64,000 bases of DNA from Aptenodytes patagonicus (Eukaryota > Chordata > Aves > Sphenisciformes > Spheniscidae), in NCBI RefSeq assembly GCF_965638725.1, contig NC_134949.1, positions 15,746,951-15,810,950 on the forward strand, given 5' to 3'. A program made the translations under genes and the position numbers. The notes below the pieces were generated by a model, which was not told where the DNA came from, did not search any database, and was given only the letters and a program-made list of their open reading frames with translations. Positions 35,301 to 47,566 of the stretch are shown in pieces. How positions within the stretch are numbered: position 1 is the stretch's first letter; the number at the start of each line of letters is the position of its first letter.

Positions 35301-37808
35301 TTAGCAAATAATGAACACTTAACACTTACATAGACGATGCCAAACGGTTTATTAAATCCAGGGACAGGTAGCTGAAGCATGAATTTCAGCTGAGATACCA
35401 CAACATGGATAGCCGCAGCAGTCGTGAAACCACTGATTAATGATTGTGATAGATAAATAACGATGAATCCAAACTGGAGAATTCCCAGAAGCAACTGAAA
35501 TGCAAAATGACCATACATCAGTGGGATTCATTCGTGCTTTTAAGCAAGCTCTGCAACAAAGAGAACCGTATTTAATGGAAACAAAGATTTTCACCTAATC
35601 CCATACATCCAGTGCTTATGGAAAGTACTGTCACCAGACTTGCAATAAAAGTCAAGATTTAGCAACAAGGGGCATAAGACTAATAAGAATAATTGCTAGA
35701 CCAGTTAAAATCTGTTCCTATTTTATAGCTAAAATAAACATCCTTAGACTTAGGGTTTTTGGTACCCATCTTTTTACATGGTACCAGTGTTTCATGAAGT
35801 ACAAACATGTTAATATATTAGGAAGGAAGGAACTGTAGGAATTCTATATTAGGAAGGAAGGAGGAATTGTGTTTTCTGAAAAGAAAAATCAAAATACTTT
35901 ACTATTATGAGATAGAGCTTTTATTCCCTTGGTGTGTCTGCATCATTCACATTACTCTCACAACTACTTTTTTCCTATCCAGCAGATGATTGGTTTTTGC
36001 CGTAGGTGGGGTGCAGCTGTGTGGGCTGTAGGCTCAGGTCTGGGTGAAACCAGGGATTTCATAGCATGAGTCAGCGCCTGGTCACTTGGAGGGGGGCGGA
36101 TATCTCCTAATCAGTGAGCCAAGGTCAGTTACGTGGGAAGGGGATTACTTTGGTAACTACACCAGCAGAAACCAAAGGGGAAGGCCATCCATCTATTCAT
36201 GTACATGCATATAGACGCATGCAGGCACACATACATATGTTTACCAACCTGAAAAACCCCAGAAAGGAAGGTTACAGATGCAGCTACCATCACCCTCTCT
36301 TCATTTATTGCTGAGATATTTGTGGAAGTGCCATTTCCAGCACTGTCATCGGGGACCAGCCTGACAACAGCTCCTCCCACCATCAGGCTCAGGACGGGGA
36401 AGGGACCTGAGCAACACAAGGCATTCATTAGACCTGAGAGGGCAGTGTGTACTTCTTCACCAGCAATGAGGGCGGTCGGTGCGCCTGAACTTACCCACTG
36501 AGATATGTCTAGATGTACCAAAGATAAAATAGACCAGAACAGGGAAAAATGCTGCATAGAGTCCATAACCAGGGGGGATGTTCACCAGCAAAGCAAAGGC
36601 GAGACCTGCAAAGACAGAGACCCAGGGAAGGTGATGTGCGTGTGTTACAGGCTGAAGCCAGCAGTCCCTTTGCATCTCCTTGCAAGCTGTGTCAGAGCAC
36701 ACATTTCCCAGAGGTACCTTGCAGGACAGCCACGAGCCCCGTATTGATGCCAGAGATGATGTCACTCAGGATCCACTCCCTGAAGCGGTACACTGGCAGC
36801 CACGAGACGATGGGAAACAAACCCAAGGCAATTTTTTTGACCCTTTGTGGGGAGCAGCTGTAAAGACACAAGAGGACAGAGCTTTGTCAGTGAATGGCTC
36901 GACTGAGTCACAGCCTGTCTTCGGAGGGGAAACGAAGGTGGAAGGATTCAGGTTCAGGCTGACAGAGGTCAAAATCTCACCCAGACACAGCCCTGATCAA
37001 CCTGCTCTGCCAGCTGTGCTTCAAGGAGGACCCGTTGGCCTCCAGATGTCCCTTCCAACCGAAATTTTCATAGAATCATAGAATCATAGAATAGTTTGGG
37101 TTGGAGGGGACCTCTAAAGGTCATCTAGTCCAACCCCCCTGCCGTGGGCAGGGACATCTTCAACTAGATCAGGTTGCTCAGAGCCCCCTCCAACCTGACC
37201 TTGAATGTTTCCAGGGATGGGGCATCCACCACCTCTCTGGGCAACCTGTGCCAGTGTTTCACCACCCTCATCATAAAAACATTCTTCCTTATCTCTAGTC
37301 TGAATCTACCCTCTTTCAGTTTAAAACCATGACCCCTTGTCCTGTCGCAACAGGCCCTACTAAAAAGTCTGTCCCCATCTTTCTTATAAGCCCCCTTTAA
37401 GTACTGAAAGGCCGCAATAAGGTCTCCCCGGAGTCTGTGCTGCCAAGTGCCCAGGAAAAGAGAAGCTGCCTGGGATACAACTGTAGGAAGACTTCTAAGG
37501 GTAACAGCAGCTAAAATTCTTTAGAAAAATCTGACATTGCATTTGGTTAATGAGTTTTCATTTGCTTTGTGGAATCTGAGATGGAAGTTGTCAGGATGGA
37601 CTTCATGCTGTGTGAGAGCGGTGGTTCAGGCTGTTTCTTAGATCCATATTTAAAAAAAAATAAAAAAATCTCCTTACCGAAAATATAGTTTCAAGTGATC
37701 CCAAAAGGTTTTATGGTATCTGTGCAATTTCTCATGCTCTTCATTGAACAAATTCTCCGAGTACACAGGTCTGGCTACAACATAGTGGTTGCCCACAGGT
37801 TCAACCAT
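23373..37808 (-). CDS. SLC26A3: SLC26A3 (DRA) chloride/bicarbonate exchanger, 20 coding exons
   Basis: SLC26A3 performs apical Cl-/HCO3- exchange in gut epithelium. Coding exons in transcript order: 37678-37808, 36718-36857, 36495-36605, 36249-36406, 35330-35494, 34482-34634, 33620-33702, 32181-32328, 31936-32049, 31748-31825, 31200-31295, 30058-30164, 29719-29788, 29543-29635, 28076-28171, 27241-27474, 25500-25554, 24857-25002, 23993-24058, 23373-23396. All introns are GT-AG; phases join without a break, giving 2268 nt, 755 residues (human 764). The start is [19 protein letters not shown]. Visible are the SLC26 motif PPGYGLY (101-107), GFTTAAA (202-208), sequons N152 and N157 in an external loop, and a STAS domain (about 515-725) with an acidic SDEELDN insert. 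The C-terminal TDTKF is a PDZ-type tail. Exons of 140, 111, 165, 153, 83 and 148 nt match the pendrin gene as I recall it. Start context is strong (G at -3, G at +4). SLC26A5 is excluded by sequence and synteny. Confidence 0.97.
26324..27176 (-). mobile_element. CR1 LINE, 5'-truncated, in SLC26A3 intron 17
   Basis: Minus-orientation CR1 of about 850 bp with the 3' end at 26324 (cagaatcacagaatggtttg type tail) and the truncated 5' end near 27176. Broken ORF2 C-terminal frames show [38 protein letters not shown] and the 3' core. Frameshifts split the frame. It lies in the intron between exons 17 and 18, in the same orientation as the gene, and begins only about 60 nt after the exon 17 donor. 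Confidence 0.92.
27679..27702. repeat. Short TCA/ATC-rich microsatellite
   Basis: Imperfect run of tca/atc trinucleotides (tcatcaatcatttaatcatc, then atcatcataatca) in SLC26A3 intron 16. Confidence 0.7.
29806..29822. repeat. (AC)8 dinucleotide repeat within the exon 14 acceptor tract
   Basis: Eight AC units at 29806-29822. On the SLC26A3 transcript strand this is a (UG) run followed by UUUUGUGUUUGUUUGCAG, ending at the first base of exon 14 (29788). The repeat therefore forms the upstream part of the splice-acceptor tract. Confidence 0.95.
32872..32895. repeat. 24-nt poly(C) homopolymer
   Basis: An uninterrupted run of 24 C on the plus strand, hence 24 G in the SLC26A3 pre-mRNA, in the intron between exons 8 and 9. 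Such runs are unstable and hard to sequence, so the length is uncertain. Confidence 0.9.
35815..35862. repeat. Direct repeat of a 17-bp unit, spacing 31 bp
   Basis: The string atattaggaaggaagga occurs at about 35815-35831 and again at 35846-35862, in the intron between SLC26A3 exons 5 and 6. Confidence 0.8.
36985..37068 (+). mobile_element. CR1 LINE 3'-end fragment (plus orientation)
   Basis: Matches the CR1 3' end in forward orientation: gatcaacctgctctgccag, then ggcctccagatgtccc and ttccaaccgaaattttc. It is abutted immediately by the 3' end of an opposite-strand CR1 at 37069. It lies in the intron between SLC26A3 exons 2 and 3. Confidence 0.7.
37069..37434 (-). mobile_element. CR1 LINE, 5'-truncated, in SLC26A3 intron 2
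   Basis: Minus-orientation CR1. It has three repeats of the catagaat tail, then atagtttgggttggaggg and tctagtccaaccccc, followed by the C-terminal ORF2 region up to ggccgcaataaggtctcccc. Here it is truncated at about 37434. No open frame of significance survives. Confidence 0.93.
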
Positions 37809-37813
37809 TTCTC

Positions 37814-40800
37814 CTGAAATGTCAGCCGAGGATGGCAACTCGTGTGTGCTTCTCTCTGGACTTAGTCACTTAAAAACCTGAAATGAAGAACGGGGTTAGC
37901 TCCTTAGGCTCTGTGGGGGCGGGTAGCCATAGCATAGATGAGTGAACTCCAAACTGAGCATTACCACCTTTGAAGATCAAAAGAGAGATGGCTGAGACAC
38001 CCGCTTCACTTTGCCAAGGTGATCTCCTGCCCTCCTCCTCCCACTGCAGGGTGCTATTTCGTTGGAGCATGAAGTATTTCTTTCTAAAGATGCAGCCAAA
38101 AAGCAGACAAGATGGATTTTGAGCTAATTTATCTCCAAGTCAGCCGTCTATGACTGAAAACTGCCTCCCTCAAGGGAGACTAATTCCTTAAAGAACAAAC
38201 AAGTGGATCCCAAGTGGTTTCTCTTTATAGCACCACTGGGAGGGCTGGGAGCTCGCCGGAACCCACCGACATCTGAGGGGAAAGGCAGAGCCAAGGCAGG
38301 GCTCAGCTGTCCTCTCTTGGACTCAGAGACAGCGCTGAACCTTTTGGTTTGGGTCTGTGTGATGAGGAGGTTAGGCTCAGTAGTAAAAAAGCACAGTGTT
38401 GCTGCTTGTTAAGTTATTTGTAAGATTTATTTCCACAGGTTGTCTGGACTGCTTCTCCTCTGTTTCATGCTCACAAACAGAATGAACCTAATATCTGACC
38501 TAAATACTATTTTCTGCCGTGTCCCAACCCATGTTCACATGTTTGTGCTGAATAGAAACTGTCCTTGGTCACTCCAGAAATGACCCTCGAAGCCCGCATT
38601 ACACATGAGAAGGTTCAAGATTCGTTTCAGTCGATAACACTGGGTATTTTGCAGCAATTAATTGATGCTGTCACTGTGCTGCCCACTGTGCTGTTACATT
38701 TCTCTCAATGCCTCACATTCTTCCCACGTTAAATTCACCTAAATAGATGTATTATCTAAAAACATTTCTCTCTGTTAAATATTTACAGTACTGGTCCTAG
38801 ACAGGAGCTGTGGGATTTGCTTTTGGTAGTCACAGTTGGACTAGATGATCATTGTAGGTCCCTTCCAACTGAACTATTCTATTCTATTCTATTCTATTCT
38901 ATTCTATTCTATTCTATTCTATTTTCTTTTGACTCAGAGGTGAAGATGTACTGTAGGATGCAAAAAGTCTTTTGTGACGCTGATAATAGAGTGTTTCTCC
39001 ACGTTTTCTCTCCCCTATCGATTTCAAATGCTCCTTAGTGCTTCGGTGCTTGCTGATGGTGTTATGAGAGATGCCCAACCAACGCTAGTTCCTCCCCCAG
39101 GTCTGTCGCCTGACTCATGCTAAAATAACCTACGTGCATTTCTAATTCAGCCTTGTGTGTACTCAATATTTGGAGATATCATAGGACAGATTTTCAAGTG
39201 GCACAAAGCAGTTTGCATCGTTATGAACAGATGGAAAGCTTTTTATCTATGAAAATTTTGTCATTAAAATGTGAATCCCATCCTGAAACTTTGCTACAGT
39301 TCAGGGCCCATTACTGACCTATTTCAAATGATTTAATTTTAGTTTCCTCCTAGTTCATTCTGGGGAAATTCATGGATGTGTAGAAGTCCAAATAATGTCA
39401 GATGAACCTCTTAGATATGGTGTTTTTCTTGATATACTATTTTTCCACAAAGGATTCACTATTTTGGCAATGGGTTAAACATTTTTACCATCTGTTTTAA
39501 CTTAAAAAAAATAGATCTGTAATATTTTCCAAAAATTGGTGGGTAATTATTCTAACAGACTAATACTCAAAACCTAAGCTCATTCAAGACCCTGATCCAA
39601 AGTCAGTTAAAATCATACTCCAATGTCCCTCTCTCTGTTGGGATCAGAGCTCCAAGCCTGAGGCTGATGAAATTTCAATGAAAAAATTGGTTAATTTAGT
39701 TCTTTCTCTGAAAAATCTCGATGTACTTAGATTTGCAGGATGAAAATGTCTATCAAAAATTCTAGAATTGCTCTGTTTCCTAGTCTGCATATCAGTCTTT
39801 TAGACTTCACGTGCAGAGAGGAATATTGCTGAAAGCCTGTTGAATAGTTTTGTTCATTACACTGTAGGGCACAAGATGTACTATTTGTACCCTTTGAAGT
39901 GTTCATAAGCCATAAAAATAAAAGAAGTCCATGGGTTACTCTTTCATTTCAAATTTTGCCCAGTGCTGCAGCTGCTGTAGCTTTTCTGAGTACTTCAGTT
40001 GTCACTCCTGCCCCTTGCCCAGCCTTTATTCTTTCCTCAGGCCAAATTTAATGCCCCAATCTCAGGGAATGTACAATATGCCTCTTTACAACTCTCCCAA
40101 TCTCTTTTGGTTTGTTAGTGGTGGTCTTGTTGAAGGTGTAAGTATTTCGCATATGTTTTTTCCTTCCTGATAGGAACCCCAATTTACTGACTCTACTCCA
40201 GGTTAGCTTTGGGTCGATGGCTTAGAGCTGCAGAATGAGACCTGGAGCCTCGCTCCGAGGGTCTTGTCAAACTGAACTGTAAGTCAAGCTGAGCGTAAGT
40301 CTGCTTTAAAGACTGTGGTGCCACATGGCATTACTCAAGTTAAGTTTAACCAAGCCAGCCTGAGCACCTGAAGTGCGGTGTGAGGTGCCTTCAACCTGTT
40401 TTCTGGCAGGTAAATGAGACCCTATGGTGCGGCACCTTGCTGCAGCTAGATGACCAGTGCTGCAAGTCACCTGCTAATCGAGCTTTTCTTGTCTCGTTCC
40501 CTCTTCCATGGGCTCTGTCAGCAGCTATCAGCTACTGTGACTTCAGCCAGTATTGCCTTCCTCTTGGTCACTCTCATTTTCTTCCCATATATGTTTAGAA
40601 AGATAAGATGCCCCCTATATAGGGATGCTTTTCCAGCTGTCAGCACCATTACTTATTTTAGATGCTTTAAAGAAAATGGGGAAATTGTCATGAGTGCCAG
40701 CGTAGTGGATGCTAACATCCTCCACAAATCCCCTAAAAGAGAGGTCTGTACTCCAGTAGCCCACGCTGCCTTCCCAGAGTGCTCCCATCATTAAGTCCTT

Positions 40801-41450
40801 GGACTCCTAGTGGGAGACGACCAATTAGCGCGATTCTTCTGATGACTTCTATAATGTGTCCACCCACCCACGGGGAACAGGAGTGCAGACCAAGTTTACA
40901 CCACACAGCTATCGAGTGGTTAACAACTTTCACTCGCTATTGACCAAGACTAGGTCTGAACTGAAATCCCAGAGATAACATTCTGGTTCAGTTTTATTCC
41001 ATATAGCCTCTGATCCTATTCTCATGGCCAGCAATTAACAGCATTACCATCTCTCACACGTAAAAAACTCCAACTCCACTGCTAATCCCCCACGTTTGTG
41101 AACCTTTGGTAATGCATATTTTGATGTGTGTGATTTTGTTGAGGGGATTAGCAAAGGGATACTTTTTTCCCTTTATTAATTTATCCTAAATATTGACTAA
41201 GTAGTACACAAAAATCTGGTAACTTTAGCTTGAATAAATAAATATTAACACGCTTCCTCCCATTTTTCAATCTGTGTATAGACACTCACAAACTCTATTC
41301 CTCTGCAATATAAACATTTGAAAAATACAAACAAATTCCACAAGAGAACCTTTTAAATTTTGCAAGAAATACAGCACGTGACTAGAAGCATTTCATTTAT
41401 AAGCATTACTTCACATATCCCATATCCAGACTGGCAAGTCAAAATCGTAC
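37814..41450 (-). other. SLC26A3: Probable SLC26A3 intron 1
   Basis: The acceptor acatttcag lies just 5' of gagaaATGG, so exon 2 appears to start at 37812-37813. A matching upstream donor (atcag|gtacga) is at 41451/41450. In between I see no coding exon, only one CR1 3' end with an ATTCT microsatellite (38829-38925). The intron assignment depends on the predicted exon 1. Confidence 0.4.
38829..38925 (+). mobile_element. CR1 3'-end fragment with expanded (ATTCT)n tail
   Basis: Forward CR1 3' end (gttggactagatgatcattg, then taggtcccttccaactgaac) directly followed by about ten perfect ATTCT units at 38876-38925. The pentamer replaces the usual ATTCTATG octamer tail. Confidence 0.85.
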
Positions 41451-41472
41451 CTGATGTGTCTTCCAGGAAGCT
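41451..41472 (-). other. SLC26A3: Candidate non-coding exon 1 of SLC26A3
   Basis: On the minus strand a TATAAAA box at 41502-41496 would place transcription start near 41470. A consensus-like donor follows (gaagacacatcag|gtacga, GT at 41450-41449). The implied leader exon is about 20 nt and contains no ATG. Prediction only. Confidence 0.3.
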
Positions 41473-41495
41473 CTTCAGAAGAAATCACACCAAGA

Positions 41496-41602
41496 TTTTA
41501 TAGAAAAAGATCTCCTTGAAATTTTCAGAGGCAGTGCAGATATCTTGTGCTGTTCTTCATTTGAGAACCTCCCTAAATAGCGGCAGCACTTTAATAACTA
41601 AC
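41496..41602 (-). promoter_or_regulatory. SLC26A3: Candidate SLC26A3 promoter: TATA box and HNF1-like site
   Basis: Minus strand: TATAAAA at 41502-41496, and about 90 nt further upstream GTTAGTTATTAAA at 41602-41590. The latter matches 10 of 12 defined positions of the HNF1 consensus GTTAATNATTAAC. HNF1 factors are known regulators of intestinal SLC26A3 in mammals. No CpG island is present, in contrast with CBLL1. Confidence 0.4.
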
Positions 41603-44600
41603 TTCAGTTAACTTTTACAAGAAAAGGAAGATTTCATTGTGGCCTTGACCATTGAGCCTATCCTCAGGAGGGATGATAAGAGTAATTTCTTAAAGTTCTC
41701 TGTGATATTGCTTAACTTTGTTTGGTGAACTCTTTCTGATTGGTCTGCAGAGACTAATATAGGAAAATAGAGATGAGTAAGAAGGACTGTCTGTTGCAAT
41801 CCTGTGCTATGCATCTGCCAGGTTTCTGTTGAGCATAGTGGGAAGTGGTGACCAGAGCTCAGCTATGGTCCCCTTCATTTCTGAAGGAGCATGAGCCAGT
41901 GGTAAGGGAGATGGGGCTGCTGGGCATGCCAGCTCTGAGCAGGGTGTGCCACTGTGAACATTCCTCCCAAATACCTTTAGGGGACCCTAAATTGTCTTTC
42001 CAGAAAGAATTCCTGTATGCTCAGATCATTGCCAAAAATAGCCTTTGCAGGAATTTCCAACGGCCAGCTGTGACTTGGTGGAGCTGACACAGCAGCATCC
42101 TGTGACAGCTGGTAGAAAGGTGCAGACCATGTGTGCGGCCAAGTGTTGGGGCACTAACGTGGCGTAGGTGGGTTGGGCTGTCCTGCAGGATCCTACTCCC
42201 CTCCACTGCCTATAGAGGAACCGAGGGAAATCATCCTGCCTAGGCCAAAGTGAGCCTTTGTAAACATTTCCCTGAGATACTTAAAACCACCTAAGGAGAT
42301 AGCTGAAATAATGTTTTGATGCCTCAGGCTGCAACTTTGGTAGCAGGTCCCCGTGTTCAGGAGAGCAGTAAAGCCTCAGTGCTGAGGTGCTGAGGACACC
42401 ATAGCATCAAAGTTCTCTGATGAAAACGGTTCTTAGGACCCTTTCCTTAGGTCATGCTACCACGAACACCTAGAAACGCTTCAGCCATTGATACCCATGG
42501 TATCAGGAAGGTCGTGGGCTGCCAGGCTCCTTAGGGCACTCCTCCGGGCTGGAAGCCAGGGCTTGCCTTAGCCTTTGGGGGTTTGAAAACACAGACCCTG
42601 CCCCTGAAGAAAGAGTTTTCCTCATCTGGTGAAAGGGCATGGCTTGATGGAGGGCACCCTGTGTACTCCAGAGGGACAGTCTCACACGTGGGTCTAGGAA
42701 GAGAAGAGGCAGGAGGAGCCTGATGTTCTGCTCTCAGATGGTTTGCACATATTTCAGTCAATGATTAAACTAAGAAATAGTGGAGCAAGCAGGACCCCAA
42801 TATCTGTCCCCACAAAGTGTGAGCTCTATTAGCCTATTCAATCAGGGTTTCCCTCCTGCGCTTTAGCCCACGGCTGAGGGTTCCCTGAGAGTCTTTATGG
42901 ACCTCAGGTGCTTTTGAAAGTTGGAGCTACACTTCTAACCAAGACCATAAGCTCCCCAAGTCAGTAAAGATCCCAGGTCACTTCCTAAACTGTGGAGAGT
43001 ACCTTCTCTGTGACAGCAAATCCCTGTTTTTGGTAACTGCCGTTAGGCTTAAGGGATTTGCTGCAGTTTGTAAAACTGACACAGAAATTACTTTTACCAT
43101 TAAAATAACAAACATTTAAAAATATGTAGAACAGCTCAAACCATAAAACAATTAAACAGCTTTTGGCCTCCCTCCTCAAAGTGCAGGCATGGTGTGGTCA
43201 TAGAATTGCTTTAAAACCACTTTGAAGTGTTGAATGTATTCTTAATTCTTTGTATTCGTGATACGTCATGAGAAGCTGCAACATAGAACAGCTATGTCCT
43301 ATGAAAGGACAGCTTTTTTAGGACTAGGTTTAAATGCAGGAGGGACCCTTGGCTCTAATGAAGTCAGTAGACTCTTGTCTTTGGCTTCATCACATCCACC
43401 TGTAAGTGCTTTACTCTTGGATTATTTCCACTAATTCACTGAAGCAATAAGGTGCTACATGGAATGACGAAGGGAATAAACACTTTGGCCTTTGTGTTTG
43501 CAGCAGTAATGTTAAGAACACGATTTTCTCCTGATGGTGCAGAAGAGTTTTGTGCACAAGGGTTGTACAGGGGGCAGGTTGCCTCTGTCCCACACCGCAG
43601 AAGTTCAGCTGTGCAAACCCCTGATGTCTTTACATATAAGCACCAATGAAACTCTATAACCAGCTGGGAAAGTGTGGCCTTTTCTGCCAAGGCAGAGCAG
43701 AAGAGGAGGAAATGAAAATTTCTGATTGCTCTGTTTCTCCGGCAGCCCCAGAAACACAGGGAGTTCAGTGCCATAAATCTGTCACAGGCTGATCCCTTGC
43801 CAAGTCTCAAGTACCCTCAGCTTCCTCTGGTTTTCATGGGAGCTGAAAACTACCCACAGCTCTTGAAAGCCGCTTGGTGAGCTGAGCTCCGAAGGGCTTC
43901 ACGTGTGCTGCCTCCCACCCTGGCCAGGATGGGGAGGGAGGAACAAGTGGCTGGAGGGAGATAAAGCAGTAACAAATTGTTTAAGCGGCTTATGACTGCA
44001 GAGAGAAGCTATTTTTCACAGAGGAAAGAAAACAGTTCTGCCGGAGATGCATTTTACTTGTCTTGTGAAGAGCTCCACATCTTTCTTTAGTGTTAAATAA
44101 ACACCAGTATCGATACCGGGGGATTAGCTGGCTGAGAATGTGGATAACAGCATCAGCCAATGCCAATTTCTAGTGTTTCCCAATGTTTTCCTTCACCATG
44201 TGCTGTATAAAGCTTCTGTTCTCATGTGCAGCTTTCTGACCACATCCTATCTTCTGCTGCCCAGCTGGTCTCCCTGCTGCCAGGTTCTGCCCAAAACCTT
44301 CAACCTCAAAATACCTCTCACAATACCATCTGCTGTGATGCTTCTAGTGTGAAACACTCCAAACTCAAGTTCTTCCAACCCTTTCAAATATGACACTGCT
44401 CTACTTGGGCAGCTCAGTGGGTAAAAGAAACATTGCTCAGCAGTTAAGTGTGGTAGTCAGTTTGGGCATGCACCACTACTGGGTGCCAGTTCCTCACTCC
44501 CATTTTGGAGGAAGGACAGGGACTGCAGCCTGTGGATGGCATCTTCAGGAAGATTTGAAGCCCCTACTGGGGACCTCCAAGAAAGAAAAGGAAAAAGGGG

Positions 44601-47566
44601 TGGCCCTGAGAGATCTTCATGGAAAGCAGAGGTGTCATTTGTACTCACAGACTCAGGACACTGATGCCAGAAGGAAGCATAATGTCATTTCACGTCCAGC
44701 TTCTTATACTCTCTACTACCTTGTTTTCTTTACAGCAAGTTTCTCTTTCTATTACCCTGAGGTACAAATAAAATCAGACATGCTACTGGGTCAAATTCAG
44801 TGGTGATGCATAAAATGAGGATGAGGATAAGTAAGTTTAGTTAAGAAGCAAGTATCAGGCAGTCAACATAAGTTTGGAAAGGGCAGTGAGGTTGGGCAGG
44901 AAGAGAAGGTCAGTTCCATTAACAATGATATTTCTGGATTGCTCAGATTTATCAAGACTTGTAGAAAAAGAGGGTCTGAATTTTGCTTAGTGACTCAGGA
45001 AGAGATAACACCCTGCTAGGATATGGGTCATTGAAGGTTATCACTCCTTTGTATAGAGCACACAATAAGCAGGAGCACCCAGTGCTCTTACAGTAGCATA
45101 TCATGCAGAGGAGCTGGAAATTTCCAATAGAAGTGCCATATTCAGATCCCTTTCATTTTTTATTCACACATCTTTTATTACACTTATGTATTTTAATTCC
45201 CTTTTATTATGTACTTAAGAGTTATTGTGCCCTGAAAGCCAGCAATCTTGGCCTGGATGATGGGTGTTTATATGATGGCATTGCACCATAAACACCACAA
45301 ACACAAAATCCTGCACGTTGCCTTTCAGAGCAGGGAGAGTTTTGTCATCCTCCTCTGCCGACGTTAAAAACTGGGCCTTATTCTCCAAGACAAAAGTGTC
45401 ATATTTTAATCCAATGTTAATGTTATTTTCTCCCTTATGAACTTTCCATATTTTGCTTAAGGCATAAGTAGTTCCTTTGGTTTTATTTGAAGCCATCTGT
45501 CTCTTTATTTTATAAAACAAATTAATTTCTTAAGAGATCTGTCACATCAGAAGCAACCAACTAGATTAGACTTGTTGATTCAGCATTTAACTGTATTTTT
45601 ACACTGTGGCTGAGCAGACTCGACCAGGCTGGGAATCACAGTGATGGGAGGATGCACAATCACAGAGCCCTGCAGAGCTTCTCCTGCAGGTGATAGGTGA
45701 GTCAGGGAATCTGCAGCGTCACAGCCCAACATGCTCTGTCCTTTGGTACAGATACTACTACATGCACATGGAGTTATGTTTAACACAGAGAGTAACAAGT
45801 GTTCAGATATCTGAAAATAAAGCAGAGGCGTAGATAGCCTTGTTTGTGCTGTGCTGGAGCGGGAGGCTCAGCCTTGCCCCTCCACCCTGAGCTCCTTCTC
45901 GCTGGCTCCAGGGACACCTGCTCCAAGAGATGCTTGTGGTACACCCATTTGCAAAGGGTTTTCAGCCACATGAAAGTGTAAAAACATCCTGTGTTCCCCC
46001 AGACTAAGGGAAAGGCGTTGCAGGGGATCCTGTCCACCTCTGACTTGCATACAGCAGCTATGTATATCCCTCCTCCACGTATATCCTGTCTCTAGGAAGC
46101 CATGGTGCCAGCTGCCTCTGGCTTTATGCCGCAGCCCTTTCCCGCTGAGATCATGCAAGGCCGTTGTGTGAACACCATGGAAATGTGCTGCTGGCCCCAG
46201 GGAAATCTGTGGTGTCCCCACTCGATTTCCTTAGAGGTGTTTCCCTCCTGGCAAGCAGGAGCAGGTGGCAGAAGGAGGAATAGTTTATTCCTCTCTTGGC
46301 TGGACTTGGTCAACTGCAGCCTGGGAGCTGTTGCATGTGTTGGATGGGACCTGACACTAGTGTCCATGTCCAGCACCGCTGGGCCAGAAAAGGCCCATTT
46401 TCCCACCCCTCAGCACTGCTGGACCATTTGTCCGTGACTCCATTGACAGGCCATGACTTTGGTCCTGTTTCTGTCTCCGCAGAGATCTTCAATGATCCTT
46501 GAAGACCACAACAGTGGTCACCTGAATTTCAGTTACTAAGCCCAAAAACATTTCTGTTAAACAAGAGCAAAGTCAAACTGGCATGAAAGTAAAACCCAAA
46601 CCAAACAGTAATTATAAATGGCCAAAACGCTGCCTGGCAGAATACAACATGCAGCTTCTCTGATCGGGTGCCAGCACCATATTTCCCAGGCAAGCCCTGG
46701 CCACCATTCCCAATTTCCTCTTCAAAGTCCAGCTGAGCACTCTTTTAGTTCCTTATCTATTTGGAAACACCCTTAAGGGTACTGTTAAAAATAACATAAA
46801 TAGATAAATACGCAGCAGATATTTCTATGTAGCTGGTGGAACATTTGAATATATTCAAACATTAAGTCAGAGCCAGCTCCTTGCAATCATTTATGTTTGT
46901 GCTCTAGGTCTCCCTGTGTGGTGTACCTTTGCAGATAGCAGTGCAATAAAATACGCTATTATCTCCAGATACTTTAGACTGTGCCATTCCTTAAACTGTG
47001 TGAATTATGCCTGATGTTTCCCTCAGGTAAGAATTACATGGAAAAATGTATTTCCCAATATTTCACCAGGACTCTTATCAGTTCCTGGGCTCCTATGAGC
47101 TTCAGCTTGTTTTGCAAGAATGTGCAAAATGAAATAATCTGGGGTTTTGCTCACGGAGCAACATTGCTGTGTTCATCTAGCAGAGGGATTCACCTAGCTG
47201 CAGTATCCATGGCTGGACAGGTCTGGGGTGTACACTCCCCCACACTATCGCCAAGTGTTTGTTCCAGAGCTATTCAGGTGTGTACAGCCCTGCTCTTTAT
47301 AACCATTTGAAATCACATCTGGATTTGGAAAATTTAACCTGAACTCGCCTTTATTACCAGCCTGCTCTCCCCCTGGAATTGCACAAAGTGGGTAGTCATG
47401 GGACATTGAGTCTTTTGCCTTTTGATCTTATGTCAGGATAGTTTCAGATTATTTAAGGAGCCTCACTTTCTTGAATATGTTGGTAATTCTTAAGAGGGGA
47501 ACTTCCAGTTTCTGTATTGCAATGAATTGTCGCTGAAATGTTTTTATTTTTTTTATTTTTCAATTT
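41603..47566. other. Intergenic, no gene seen
   Basis: About 6 kb upstream of the proposed SLC26A3 promoter with no recognised gene, CR1 copy or RNA gene. Open frames of up to 138 codons on both strands show no family resemblance and no plausible splice structure. Parts near 42.1-42.7 kb and 45.8-46.5 kb are more GC-rich. Distal SLC26A3 regulatory elements could lie here, but none can be pinpointed. Confidence 0.5.

Noticed and set aside
36857-37678. Possible 1-nt frame break at the SLC26A3 exon 2/3 junction
   Set aside because: It came from miscounting an A run at 37680-37683. On recount exon 2 has 131 coding nt, phase 2, and joins exon 3 in frame.
23373-37808. Assignment of the minus-strand gene as prestin (SLC26A5) or another SLC26 member
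   Set aside because: The N-terminus, the acidic STAS insert, the TKF tail and the position next to CBLL1 all fit SLC26A3.
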